Below are positions 23,509-31,646 of a DNA stretch of 47,902 nt, piece after piece (position 1 is the stretch's first letter; every line of letters starts with the position of its first letter). The translations under genes and the position numbers were made by a program. The stretch comes from Thauera linaloolentis 47Lol = DSM 12138. GTDB lineage: Bacteria > Pseudomonadota > Gammaproteobacteria > Burkholderiales > Rhodocyclaceae. A model generated the notes under the pieces. It had not been told where the DNA came from, searched no databases, and saw only the letters and a list, made by a program, of their open reading frames with translations. The stretch is taken from positions 1-47,902 of the forward strand of contig NZ_AMXE01000023.1 of the NCBI RefSeq assembly GCF_000310205.1, read 5' to 3'.

Positions 23509-24192
23509 TCAGAACTCCCACGCCACTCCCACGTTGGCAATGCTGCGGCCATTTCCCCGGCCTGCCGCAGCCGACACCTTCAACCCGTCGATGATCGCGT
23601 AGCGCAACCCCACCTGGCGGTCGGGCCCCGCGTGTTCCTCGCCGAAAGTCTCGATCGCGAACTCGATCTGCCGGGTGAGCGGAAAGTCTGCCGCCACCCC
23701 CCAGAAATCCGCGTGGCTCTCGCCACGGCACCACTCTCGGCCCAGGTTCAGATGCACCCGTGGCCCCGCCTCGAAGGCCCAGGTCGCGAGACCGGCCAGG
23801 GCGTTGGCATGCGCGGCGTCCTCCCCGCTCTCGCGCTCCCGCCCGTATTCGTACTTCAAGCCAGCGGAAAGCCCGCTCTCCGATTGCAACGGCACCCACT
23901 TGACCGCCGCGCCCACGGCGCGCACCGTGACATCGGGCGCGGCGTCCCGGTCCTTCACCCGGGCATAGGCGATCTCCATCTCGACATTGTCCACGGGACC
24001 ATAGCCGACCGCCCCTTCGACGCCCTTCAGGGTGCCGTCCTTGCTCCAGCCGAACTCGACCTTGGCACCGCCGCGCTCCAGCGTTCCCGCATCATCGACC
24101 GCCATCGGGCGCTCGGCACAAGCCGGCATGCCGATGATGGCGAGCAGGGAGGCAATGGCAGCCAGACCCGCTTGGCCACGGTTCGCTTTCAT
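23509..24192 (-). CDS. Outer-membrane beta-barrel-like protein of unknown function
   Basis: 227 aa from ATG 24192, where a signal peptide MKANRGQAGLAAIASLLAIIGMPACA begins (a longer frame to 24279 has no signal). Mature part has alternating strands with aromatic girdles (AKVEFGWSKDG, VEMEIAYARV, GLSAGLKYEYG, IEFAIETFGEEHA, VGLRYAIIDGLKVSAAAG) and ends VAWEF with C-terminal Phe, as expected for an outer-membrane barrel of about 10-12 strands. No family assigned. It has an FNR-like dyad upstream, identical to the one controlling the fez-like operon, so it may be co-induced under low oxygen. Confidence 0.72.
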   Translation of the reverse strand: MKANRGQAGLAAIASLLAIIGMPACAERPMAVDDAGTLERGGAKVEFGWSKDGTLKGVEGAVGYGPVDNVEMEIAYARVKDRDAAPDVTVRAVGAAVKWVPLQSESGLSAGLKYEYGRERESGEDAAHANALAGLATWAFEAGPRVHLNLGREWCRGESHADFWGVAADFPLTRQIEFAIETFGEEHAGPDRQVGLRYAIIDGLKVSAAAGRGNGRSIANVGVAWEF

Positions 24193-24320
24193 GATCCAAC
24201 TCCACGGGGAGGCAATCATGAAAAGGGGGTGCCGGCTCCCCGGCGGCAACACTCCTGCGAGACTCGGGCGATGCAACATAATCGCCTTGCATCAGCCTAC
24301 GCCCCCCTGTCGCCACCGTT

Positions 24321-24340
24321 CTGACGCACGTCAAGCTTTG
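24321..24340 (-). promoter_or_regulatory. Second copy of the FNR-like site (exact 20-bp repeat)
   Basis: The 20 bp at 24321-24340 are identical to 23477-23496. The core reads TTGACGTGCGTCAG on the minus strand. A TAGGCT hexamer (24299-24294) lies one base off the spacing seen at the first site, giving a weaker candidate -10 for the outer-membrane gene starting at 24192. The site also contains the stop codon of the nnrS-like gene. Confidence 0.6.
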
Positions 24341-25635
24341 GCGTCCACGTCCTCCATCACCTCCTCACACCCCGTTCCCGCATCCGGTCTCGCGCGCACG
24401 AACACCGCACCAAGGAAGACCGCCGCCAGGCCATAGCCGATCGCCCACGCAACCACGCTCATCGCCTGCAGCCCGGCAGCGGCCGCTCCGGGCAGGCCGG
24501 ATGCCGCGCGTACCAGCGCGGCAACACCGATTGCCACGGCGGCAATTTGTACCCACGGCCGCGTGTCCAGTGCGTAGCCGGCATGCGTCCGTCCGGCGAT
24601 GCACAGCACACCGAAGATCGATACGCCCATGGCACCGACCGTCAGCAGGTGCAAACCCGCGCTGGGCGCCACCGGCACGCCGAGCAAGGACAGGCCGATG
24701 AGCGCATAGCCAAGCGCCATCGACCAATACACCGTGTAGAGCATCAAGGCCCAGCGCGACAGCAGCGCACGCCCGACGTGCCAGTCGTTGAGCAGGTTCA
24801 GCACTGCCGCGGCCGCGGCAAGCGCAATCCAGCCGGAAATCGCCGAACCTGGCAGCGCGAGCGCCACCGCGGTGTACAGCGCCACGCCGAAGATGGCGAG
24901 ATTGCGCCGTGGTGGCCGAGCCCGGTAGTCGAGCAGTTCGTCGTCGTCTTCGTCAGGGCGGCGGGACAGTCCGCCAGTGCGGCCATCCGTATATTGTGCG
25001 GCGCGGCGCAGACGCTCGGCCTCGAGCGCGTCATTGACGATACGCATCGAAACCCGGCTCAGCGCCACGATGATGAGCACCATCATCATGCCCACGCCGG
25101 CCAGCACCCAAGGCATCGGATACACGCCCCGCAGCACGTCGGCATGGAAACCGGTCACGGCCAGCCACATCGCGGCCAGCCCCCACAGGAAGGACAGGTG
25201 GCGCCGCTCCGGGTCATGCCACAGGCGGGGCGCCACCAGCACGACGAGCGCCGCCATGAAGCCGCTGTTGAGCAGCGCGGCAAGCATCTCGCCCATGCTG
25301 CCCATCGCGCCGGACAACCAGAACGCAAGCCTTGCCCCCGCCCACAGCAGCAACATGGCGATGGTCACGCGCCGCCCGAATGCCGCGGTCGAGGTGAACT
25401 CGGGGACTGCGGTCAGCACGAAGCCCGCGACGGCCGCGAGCCCGAAACCGAATACCAACTCGTGCGCATGCCAGACGATGGGGCCGCCCGGCACTGCCGG
25501 CACACCCACCCCGGCAGCAAGAAAACCGAGCCAGCCGAGCAGCAGGGCAACCCCATAGATCGCGGTGACGAGGAAGAAGGGCCGGAAACTGCACATGAAG
25601 AGGGGTTTCGCAGCCAACCGATCGAACACGTTCAT
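24331..25635 (-). CDS. NnrS family membrane protein
   Basis: 434 aa from ATG 25635. About 12 hydrophobic helices with the NnrS pattern: FRPFFLVTAIYGVALLLGWL near the N-terminus, IVWHAHELVFGFGLAAVAGF with conserved His, and LHLLTVGAMGVSIFGVLCIAGRTHAGYALDTR. NnrS is a haem- and copper-containing membrane protein linked to denitrification and to protection of iron pools from nitric oxide. A charged loop (GGLSRRPDEDDDELLDYRARPPRR) separates the two halves. It starts 7 nt after the ABC ATPase stop, so it appears to be the last gene of the TonB-receptor/ABC operon. Confidence 0.92.
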   Translation of the reverse strand: MNVFDRLAAKPLFMCSFRPFFLVTAIYGVALLLGWLGFLAAGVGVPAVPGGPIVWHAHELVFGFGLAAVAGFVLTAVPEFTSTAAFGRRVTIAMLLLWAGARLAFWLSGAMGSMGEMLAALLNSGFMAALVVLVAPRLWHDPERRHLSFLWGLAAMWLAVTGFHADVLRGVYPMPWVLAGVGMMMVLIIVALSRVSMRIVNDALEAERLRRAAQYTDGRTGGLSRRPDEDDDELLDYRARPPRRNLAIFGVALYTAVALALPGSAISGWIALAAAAAVLNLLNDWHVGRALLSRWALMLYTVYWSMALGYALIGLSLLGVPVAPSAGLHLLTVGAMGVSIFGVLCIAGRTHAGYALDTRPWVQIAAVAIGVAALVRAASGLPGAAAAGLQAMSVVAWAIGYGLAAVFLGAVFVRARPDAGTGCEEVMEDVDAKA

Positions 25636-25642
25636 CTGCCGA

Positions 25643-26515
25643 TCATCCCCCACAGCGGCTACCACCACGTGCAGCAGGCACAGGCTCGGCCGGCACCACC
25701 AGCCGCAGCGCGGACACCGGCCGCGCCGGCGCCGGCGCCTCCGCTCCCCGCTCTCCGGCCCCGGGCATCGCGGGCGGCAAACCGAAGCTCTCGCGCACCG
25801 CCGCCGTCTGCAGCAATTCCGCCGTATGGCGGTAGACCCAGGCGTCGTCCCGCCGAGCGGCAGGCACGCTCAGTTCGAAGCGGCACACGATGCGCCCCGG
25901 CTCGGGCGCCATCACCAGAATGGCGTCCGATAGGCGCACGGCCTCCATCAGGTCGTGCGTGATCATCAGCACCCCCATCTCACGGTCAGCCTGGTGGTCC
26001 AGCAGCAGGCGGTAGAGCTCTTCCTTCAAGCCCACATCCAGCGCCGAGAAGGGTTCGTCGAGCAAGAGCAGGTCGGGTGCCAGCACCAGCGCGCGCGCCA
26101 ACGCCACCCGGCTCTGCATGCCGCCGGACAATTGGTGCGGGAACTTGTCGAGATCCCGATGGGCAAGACCGAGCCTCAAGGCGATGTCGTGCGCACGATA
26201 ATGGCGTTCGTCGCACTTCATGCCGGCGGCCTTGAGACCAAGCGCGATATTGTCGAGCGCGCTCTGCCACGGCAGCAGGCGCGGCTGCTGGAACATGAAG
26301 GCGGTGGTGGCGAAGGTGTTGGACACCCGGCCCTGCTGCACCGTCAACAAACCCGCGGCCAGGTGCAGCAAGGTGGTCTTGCCACACCCCGAGGGACCGA
26401 CCAGCGCCGCCACCTCCCCCGCGGGCAGGCGAAAGCCGATGCCGGCCAGCACTTCGTCGCGGCCGAAAGCATGGCTCAAGCCATCAACGCGAAGCTCACG
26501 CGGCGGCGCACTCAT
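25643..26515 (-). CDS. ABC importer ATPase (NitT/TauT type)
   Basis: 290 aa from ATG 26515. Walker A GPSGCGKTT, Q-loop FMFQQPRLLPWQSALDN, signature LSGGMQSRVALARAL, Walker B LLLLDEPFSALD, H-loop ITHD. Closest in style to SsuB/TauB/NrtD-type ATPases. C-terminal 70 residues form an extension (ELLQTAAVRESFGLPP and a Pro/Ala-rich end). Energises the importer formed with the permease and binding protein upstream. Seventy-six bp separate it from the permease gene. Confidence 0.9.
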   Translation of the reverse strand: MSAPPRELRVDGLSHAFGRDEVLAGIGFRLPAGEVAALVGPSGCGKTTLLHLAAGLLTVQQGRVSNTFATTAFMFQQPRLLPWQSALDNIALGLKAAGMKCDERHYRAHDIALRLGLAHRDLDKFPHQLSGGMQSRVALARALVLAPDLLLLDEPFSALDVGLKEELYRLLLDHQADREMGVLMITHDLMEAVRLSDAILVMAPEPGRIVCRFELSVPAARRDDAWVYRHTAELLQTAAVRESFGLPPAMPGAGERGAEAPAPARPVSALRLVVPAEPVPAARGGSRCGG

Positions 26516-26591
26516 TGCACTCCCCTCCGACCACACGGCATGCTTCCCGAGGGAACACGCCTCCTCTCTTCCGACTGGCGAACGGGGGCGC

Positions 26592-27383
26592 TCATGCTCC
26601 GTGCTCCCGCCAGCGCTCCACCTCACGCTTGATAGGCTCCAGCACAAGGTATTCGACCGCGAGCAGCAAGCCAACCACGGCTGCGATCCAGGCCATCGTC
26701 GCGGCGGTGTCCAGATGCGAGCGCGAAACCGCGAGCGCCGCGCCGACCCCGTCCTGGGTCGCCAGCAGTTCGGCCATCACCACCACTTTCCACGACGTAC
26801 CGAGTGCGGCAATCCAGGCCGGGAACAGGTAGGACACAACATGCGGCAGATACACGTCGGTAAACATCATTCGCGGTGGCAGGCGAAAGGCTTCCGCCAT
26901 GCCGCGCAGCTGGTTGTCCAGAGTCCGCGTGCCCTGCAGGGCGCCGATGAAGATCACCGGAAAGGCCGCGACGAACACCGTGAACACCGGCGTACCATCA
27001 CTCGCCCCGAACCACAGCATCGCCAGTACCAGCCAGGCGATCGGCGGCGTCCCCATCAGCACGGTGACCAGCGGGCGCGACATCATCGAGGCGGTCATCG
27101 ACAGTCCGGCCAACAGCCCGAGCAGGCTGCCTGCGGCGACCGACAAGGCATAGCCCGTCAGGGCCCGGCGCGCGGTGGCGGCAAGCTCCGGCCAGGCCGC
27201 GCCGCTTTCGACAAGGCCCAGCAGAGTTCCGAAGGCAGAGCGCGGATCCGGCATCACCAGCGGGCCGTAGACGAGGCTGACTGCCTCCCACGCGGCAAAG
27301 AACAGCAACAGGCTGGCGATTGCGCCCCAGCCGCTCCACAGGTAGGCGGGCAAGCCGGCCGCCCAGGCGCGCAGCAGCCTCAT
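26592..27383 (-). CDS. ABC importer permease (NitT/TauT type)
   Basis: 263 aa, about six membrane helices. Contains the EAA-type loop (RTLDNQLRGMAEAFRLPPRMMFTDVYLPHVVSYLFPAW) and TPPIAWLVLAMLWFGASD, typical of SsuC/TauC permeases. ATG at 27383 overlaps the binding-protein stop by 4 bp. Upstream in-frame extension lies inside the neighbouring gene and is ignored. Inner membrane. Confidence 0.9.
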   Translation of the reverse strand: MRLLRAWAAGLPAYLWSGWGAIASLLLFFAAWEAVSLVYGPLVMPDPRSAFGTLLGLVESGAAWPELAATARRALTGYALSVAAGSLLGLLAGLSMTASMMSRPLVTVLMGTPPIAWLVLAMLWFGASDGTPVFTVFVAAFPVIFIGALQGTRTLDNQLRGMAEAFRLPPRMMFTDVYLPHVVSYLFPAWIAALGTSWKVVVMAELLATQDGVGAALAVSRSHLDTAATMAWIAAVVGLLLAVEYLVLEPIKREVERWREHGA

Positions 27384-28414
27384 TGCATCACGGCCGCGCC
27401 GGTGTAGAAGCCATCGTCGGGCAGTTTCCCGCCGAGCAAAGCTGGATTCTTGCGCAGCAGATGGTCGAACATGAACTCGAGTTCGGCACGGGCATCGCCG
27501 ATGGACACAGCCTCCAACTGGCTGACGGCGATCGAATCCGTCACCGCCTCGGGGCTCAGCATGTCGATGCGGGCGGCAACCGCCCTTCCACAGGACGCTG
27601 CATTGCTGCGACACCAGGCCAGCGAGCGCACGTATTCGGCTTCGATACGGGCAACGAGATCGGGCCGCTCACGCAACGCCCCCATGACCGCGATGCCGGC
27701 CTGCGGGATGCGGGCCGCACGCTTGAATACCCGCCCCCACTCCTGCTGCAGGTCCACGCTGCGATGCAGTTCGGGCGCCACCATGCTCAGCGGGAAGGAG
27801 CCGGTCTTGCGCAGAGCCATCGACACCGCAGGCTCCGCCAGCAGGGCATGATCGACGCGGCGCATCACCAGCAACTGCATGGCGTCGATCGGGCTGGCGA
27901 CATAACGCAGCGTCAGGTCCTTGCGCACCTCCAGGCCCTGCTGCTCGGCCAGCAGCTGGAAGACGATGTCCGGCATGTCGCCGCGGAAGGGCATCGCCAG
28001 CTCCTTGCCGCGCAGGTCGGCGAGCGATTTCAGCGTCGGATCGCGCGACACCAGCCACAGCACGCCCCATGTCGATACGTTGAGCATCCTCAGCTTCGCA
28101 CCGCGATTATAGAGGTTGGCCGCGACATTGGTCGGCATCGCGAGTACGTCGGCGCGGCCGTCGAGCGCCATCACGCGCAACTGGTCGGGATCGCGCCAAG
28201 GAACGAACTCGACCACCTCCGCGACATCGGCCAGCGCGCCCGAATCGACCATGTGGATCAGCGGATTGGAAACCGCCGCCGACGGGCCGGCAAGCGTCAG
28301 CTTCGGCAGCTTCTGCGCATCGGCAGTGCCGGTCACGATCAGGAATGCGAGCACCACGCAGGCGTGCAACAGTATCCGGCTCCAGCCGGGCAATTGGGGG
28401 CGTGGTGCTCGCAT
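27380..28414 (-). CDS. Periplasmic substrate-binding protein (NMT1/NitT-TauT-like)
   Basis: 344 aa. Signal peptide (LLHACVVLAFLIVTGTADA), then the type II periplasmic-binding fold: LTLAGPSAAVSNPLIHMVDSG, VMALDGRADVLAMPTNVAANLYNRG, SLADLRGKELAMPFRGDMPD and VMRRVDHALLAEPAVSMAL. The substrate is not evident. It starts 1 bp after a TonB receptor gene and is followed by permease and ATPase, so the cargo is likely something first moved across the outer membrane by the receptor, unusual for this ABC class, which normally handles small anions or pyrimidines. Confidence 0.87.
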   Translation of the reverse strand: MRAPRPQLPGWSRILLHACVVLAFLIVTGTADAQKLPKLTLAGPSAAVSNPLIHMVDSGALADVAEVVEFVPWRDPDQLRVMALDGRADVLAMPTNVAANLYNRGAKLRMLNVSTWGVLWLVSRDPTLKSLADLRGKELAMPFRGDMPDIVFQLLAEQQGLEVRKDLTLRYVASPIDAMQLLVMRRVDHALLAEPAVSMALRKTGSFPLSMVAPELHRSVDLQQEWGRVFKRAARIPQAGIAVMGALRERPDLVARIEAEYVRSLAWCRSNAASCGRAVAARIDMLSPEAVTDSIAVSQLEAVSIGDARAELEFMFDHLLRKNPALLGGKLPDDGFYTGAAVMQ

Positions 28415-28415
28415 G

Positions 28416-30476
28416 TCAGAAACTCCCGGAAAGACTCAATGTGATACCCCGGCCAGGCGCGGCCAGTTCCTGGCCGGAAACGCCGTCGGCCAGGTGCTCG
28501 TGGTAGCGCTTGTCCGCAAGGTTGTGCAGGCCGACGGCCACCGCTGCGCCATCGAAGAAACCGACGCTACCGAAGCGCCAGCCCAGCTCGGCATCGGCGG
28601 TAACGAAACCGGAAGTGGCGTCTTCGGTGCCGTTGGAGAAGCGCGTCGCCACGCGGTCCTGCTCGGCAACCGCGCGCAGTTGCGCCCGCCAGTAGAAGCC
28701 GCGCTCGGCAGGCTGGCCGATGCCCAGCCTCAGTTCCGGCGCCGGCATCTGGTACAGCGGCTCGTCATCCTGGTGGTTCTTGCCGCGCAGCCAGGTAAAG
28801 CCGGCATCGGCCACATAGGCGCCGACGGGCACGCTGGCACTACCCTCGACACCGTAGATGGTGACCTTGTCGAGGTTCTCGGTACGCTTGAGCGGCAGGC
28901 CCGAACCCGGGTGTGTCGCCCCGGTGACACGACCGGCGACGTAGTCGTCGATGCGCGTATAGAAGGCCGCCAACTGATACCTGAAGCCCTGTGCCGAACT
29001 CTTCAGGCCGGCCTCAAAGCTGGTCGACACTTCGGGATCGAGTTGCGGATTGCCTGTGTGGTAATAACCGTCGCCCCGTGCGGAGTCCTCGAAACGTTCG
29101 CGCATGTCGGCAGCGCGATAGGCACGCCCGACGTTGGCGTAAGCGTTGAGCGTCTCCGTCAGCGGGTGAATGGCGCCCAGCGACCAGGACAGGTTGTTGT
29201 CGGTGCTGTCGAGTCCGCTCGTCTGGGCTGCCGGCCCCCAGCCTTTCTGCTTCGCATCGCCGCTGACACGGTCATAGCGCGCGCCGGCAACGATACGGGT
29301 GCGACCCAGTTCGAACTCGTCCTGCACGAAGAGGCCTGTCGCCTCGACCTCGCCATCGGCAAACGGGTCATTGCGCTGATTGTTGTTGAAGAAGGGTGCG
29401 TTGTTGTCCATGTAGCGCTCGGGATCTCCCCTCATGCGCCAGGTTTCGGCACCGACCGTCAGCAGGTGCCCTTCGCCGACCGGAAACACATACTTTGCGC
29501 GCAGCCCGTCGGTCGTGAAGGTAACGTCGTTGCGCACGTAGTCGCGCCCGAGGTTTTGCGCGTGAGCGCGAATCTGGCGGAATACCTCCTGCCGATATAC
29601 CTCCGCCGACAACTGCCCGTCACCGAGCTTGGCATCAATGCCCAGTTCGTAGAGTTCGCGGCGCTGCTCGGGAGAATGGATCGTGGCGACGCCGAGCGGC
29701 GGCGGGATGCCCGCGCCACTGCGTGCAGAGCCCGGATACCACACATCCTTGTCCTCGTGCCGTTGCAGGTTGACGCGCAGACTGATGTCCTCGGTGAGAC
29801 GATGACGGTATTTGGCCAGCAGCGTATTGGATTCGTAGCCGGTGCGATCCTCGCGTCCATCCGGGCTGCGGTAGTCATCCACATCACGACCGGCCACGCC
29901 CAGTACCAGGGCATGCTCCGCGTTCGAGTGCTGCACCAGCAAGGCGCCAGCAACGCCTTTATCCACGCTGCTGAAACGCACGCCGGCACGTCCACTCGTA
30001 CGGTCGCCCGCGCTGAAGGCGGCCTCGGGGGTCAGCATATTGACCACGCCGCCCATCGCCCCGCTACCGTGCAGGACCGACCCCGGCCCTTTGACGACTT
30101 CCACGCGATCGAGCAGGCCGAGATCCATGAAGGAGGCGATCGCCCCTTGAGGCTGGGCCGAATTGACACGCAAGCCATCGACCATGACGACCACGCTTTC
30201 CTTCTTCAGCCCGCGGAGAACGGGATTCTGCCCCCAGGCGCCATCGGACTGGGTGGCCAGGCCGGGCTCGCCACGCAACAGATCGCCGAGGACATTGGCG
30301 CCAGCCGTAGCCGGCCGCAGCACCTCGATGGCCTGCGGTGTTTCCTGGGCATCGCCCGCGTAACCTTTGGCGGTGACGACCTGCTGACCGAGTACCGTCT
30401 CGGCATTCGCTGCGCCAAACGGAACAACGGACAGGCTCAGCATGGCCAAGGCCAGCGTGCGCAAGTGCAACTCCAT
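28416..30476 (-). CDS. TonB-dependent receptor of the ABC/NnrS operon
   Basis: 686 aa from ATG 30476 (GGAG 6 nt upstream; other in-frame ATGs at 30488 and 30557 lack an RBS). Signal peptide MELHLRTLALAMLSLSVVPFGAANA, plug with QVVTAKGYAGDAQETPQAIEV, PVLRGLKKESVVVMVDGLR, LDRVEVVKGPGSVLHGSGAM and GGVVNMLTP, barrel with TLNAYANVGRAYRAADMRERF and LHNLADKRYHEHLADGV, ending LSGSF. The plug and the RYHEHL-type end resemble haem/copper-type receptors more than catecholate receptors. A Fur-like box lies about 90 bp upstream. First gene of receptor-SBP-permease-ATPase-NnrS. Confidence 0.92.
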   Translation of the reverse strand: MELHLRTLALAMLSLSVVPFGAANAETVLGQQVVTAKGYAGDAQETPQAIEVLRPATAGANVLGDLLRGEPGLATQSDGAWGQNPVLRGLKKESVVVMVDGLRVNSAQPQGAIASFMDLGLLDRVEVVKGPGSVLHGSGAMGGVVNMLTPEAAFSAGDRTSGRAGVRFSSVDKGVAGALLVQHSNAEHALVLGVAGRDVDDYRSPDGREDRTGYESNTLLAKYRHRLTEDISLRVNLQRHEDKDVWYPGSARSGAGIPPPLGVATIHSPEQRRELYELGIDAKLGDGQLSAEVYRQEVFRQIRAHAQNLGRDYVRNDVTFTTDGLRAKYVFPVGEGHLLTVGAETWRMRGDPERYMDNNAPFFNNNQRNDPFADGEVEATGLFVQDEFELGRTRIVAGARYDRVSGDAKQKGWGPAAQTSGLDSTDNNLSWSLGAIHPLTETLNAYANVGRAYRAADMRERFEDSARGDGYYHTGNPQLDPEVSTSFEAGLKSSAQGFRYQLAAFYTRIDDYVAGRVTGATHPGSGLPLKRTENLDKVTIYGVEGSASVPVGAYVADAGFTWLRGKNHQDDEPLYQMPAPELRLGIGQPAERGFYWRAQLRAVAEQDRVATRFSNGTEDATSGFVTADAELGWRFGSVGFFDGAAVAVGLHNLADKRYHEHLADGVSGQELAAPGRGITLSLSGSF

Positions 30477-30560
30477 GTGCGACTCCATCGGGGTGAAGAG
30501 CTGACTGGCGAAAACCGGCCAGTTCGGAATGACTAAAGGATCAACTGGATGGAACAATAG

Positions 30561-30579
30561 TTAAATGGTAATCACTATC
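30561..30579 (-). promoter_or_regulatory. Fur-like box of the receptor/ABC/NnrS operon
   Basis: Minus strand GATAGTGATTACCATTTAA matches the 19-bp Fur consensus at 13 of 19 positions, including the GAT and CATT core triplets. It lies about 85 bp before the receptor ATG. Confidence 0.65.
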
Positions 30580-30621
30580 GTTTGATCCCGGTCAATTCCG
30601 TACATTCAATGCCCGACTGCA

Positions 30622-30684
30622 CTACTTTTTCGATTTCGGACAACCCTTGCAGGGCTTGTCCTTGTTGCAGCACTTCTTGCCCAT
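30622..30684 (-). CDS. 20-residue Cys/Lys-rich miniprotein
   Basis: A 20-codon frame (MGKKCCNKDK, then PCKGCPKSKK) with stop TAG and a strong ribosome-binding site AGGAG 7 nt before the ATG at 30684. Four cysteines in the pattern C-C-x5-C-x2-C and eight lysines. Too short for standard gene calling. The spacing suggests binding of one metal ion or a small Fe-S/Cu site. It lies between a Fur-type S4-paralogue operon and the Fur-like box of the TonB receptor, in the same orientation. I do not recognise a named family. Confidence 0.65.
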   Translation of the reverse strand: MGKKCCNKDKPCKGCPKSKK

Positions 30685-30726
30685 TGCCTTGCTCCTGAAA
30701 ACCTCAGGCTGCACGAGGACGTTCGA

Positions 30727-31023
30727 TCAATGCGTCAGCGAACCCGGCGTCGGAGCGGGGGATGATTCGCTGAGCAGGGCGTACGCACGCCAGTCGCCGA
30801 CCAGCTTCGCAGCACACTCGCGCACGCAGCCGGCCATTCGCACATCGCTGCCGATCACCTCCAGGTGATCGGCGATGGCTTTCGCCACCGCCGGCGACTG
30901 CCGCGCCGGAAAGCGCGACAGCAGGTGCAGTACCGCGGCAAGAGCCAGTTCGGGCTGGTTGGGATACGCCAGCCCTTCTTCCGGCGCAGCCGCCGCGCCG
31001 CGGCGGGGTGCGAGGGAGCTCAC
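30727..31023 (-). CDS. Small helical protein downstream of S4 paralogue
   Basis: 98 aa from GTG 31023, overlapping the S4-paralogue stop by 4 bp. Predominantly helical: ELALAAVLHLLSRFPARQSPAVAKAIADHLEVIGSDVRMAGCVRECAAKL. No family recognised. It aligns by eye with the protein at 31647-31937 (LA-x-VL...SR at the same place, a D before a Cys, then a Leu-ended helix), so the two probably derive from one ancestor and bracket the S4 gene. Function unknown; iron-limited regulation is inferred from context. Confidence 0.65.
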   Translation of the reverse strand: MSSLAPRRGAAAAPEEGLAYPNQPELALAAVLHLLSRFPARQSPAVAKAIADHLEVIGSDVRMAGCVRECAAKLVGDWRAYALLSESSPAPTPGSLTH

Positions 31024-31631
31024 AGTCGCACCGCATAGTATTCGACGACCTGCTGGACGTCGACCGGGAACGGCACTTCGTCCGGCGATGGCGTACGCGT
31101 CACGCTTGCCGTAAAGGCGGACTCATCGACATTCAACCATTCGGGACGCGTCAGCGAGGGCTCGGCGAGCGACTCGACGACAACCGGGATGCGGCGCCCA
31201 CGTTCGGTCAGCTGGATGCGGTCGCCCGGCTTGATGCGGATCGACGGGATATTGACCGAGCGGCCATTCAGCAGCACATGCTTGTGACGCACCAATTGCC
31301 GCGCAGCCACCGTGGTGGGGGCAAAGCCGGCGCGGAACACGAAGTTGTCCAGGCGGCGCTCAAGCAGCTCGAGCAGCTTTTCGCCGGTCGGGCCGCGGTC
31401 GCGCTTGGCTTCGCGGAACAAGCGCTGGATCTGCTTCTCGGTCAGGCCATAGTTGAAACGCAGCTTCTGCTTTTCGATCAGTTGCACGCCAAAGCCCGAC
31501 TTGCGCTTGGGACGCTGGCCATGCTGACCGGGCGGGTAGTTGCGCTCGCCGAGCGATTTGCGCGACAGGCCGGGCAGTTCGGTGCCAAGCGCACGCATCA
31601 CTTTCAGTCGGGGGCCGGTATAACGGGACAA
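31020..31631 (-). CDS. Ribosomal protein S4 paralogue, zinc-free, cyanobacterial/plastid-like
   Basis: 203 aa. Full S4 architecture: N-terminal domain MSRYTGPRLKVMRALG...YPPGQHGQ, then EKQKLRFNYGLTEKQIQ, LLERRLDNFVFRAGFAPT and the S4 RNA-binding domain (AARQLVRHKHVLLNGRSVNIPS). No cysteine occurs in the N-terminal region, so it cannot hold the zinc of C+ S4 proteins. The MSRY-x-GPRLK opening, PGLSRK, FNYGLTEKQ and VVEYYAVRL end are the style of cyanobacterial and chloroplast S4, not of the betaproteobacterial rpsD (MARYIGPKCKLARREG...). Start is TTG at 31631 with AAGGAG 6 nt before it. Not in a ribosomal operon; a substitute S4 used under metal limitation is the likely role. Confidence 0.92.
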   Translation of the reverse strand: MSRYTGPRLKVMRALGTELPGLSRKSLGERNYPPGQHGQRPKRKSGFGVQLIEKQKLRFNYGLTEKQIQRLFREAKRDRGPTGEKLLELLERRLDNFVFRAGFAPTTVAARQLVRHKHVLLNGRSVNIPSIRIKPGDRIQLTERGRRIPVVVESLAEPSLTRPEWLNVDESAFTASVTRTPSPDEVPFPVDVQQVVEYYAVRL

Positions 31632-31646
31632 GATGATCTCCTTCGA

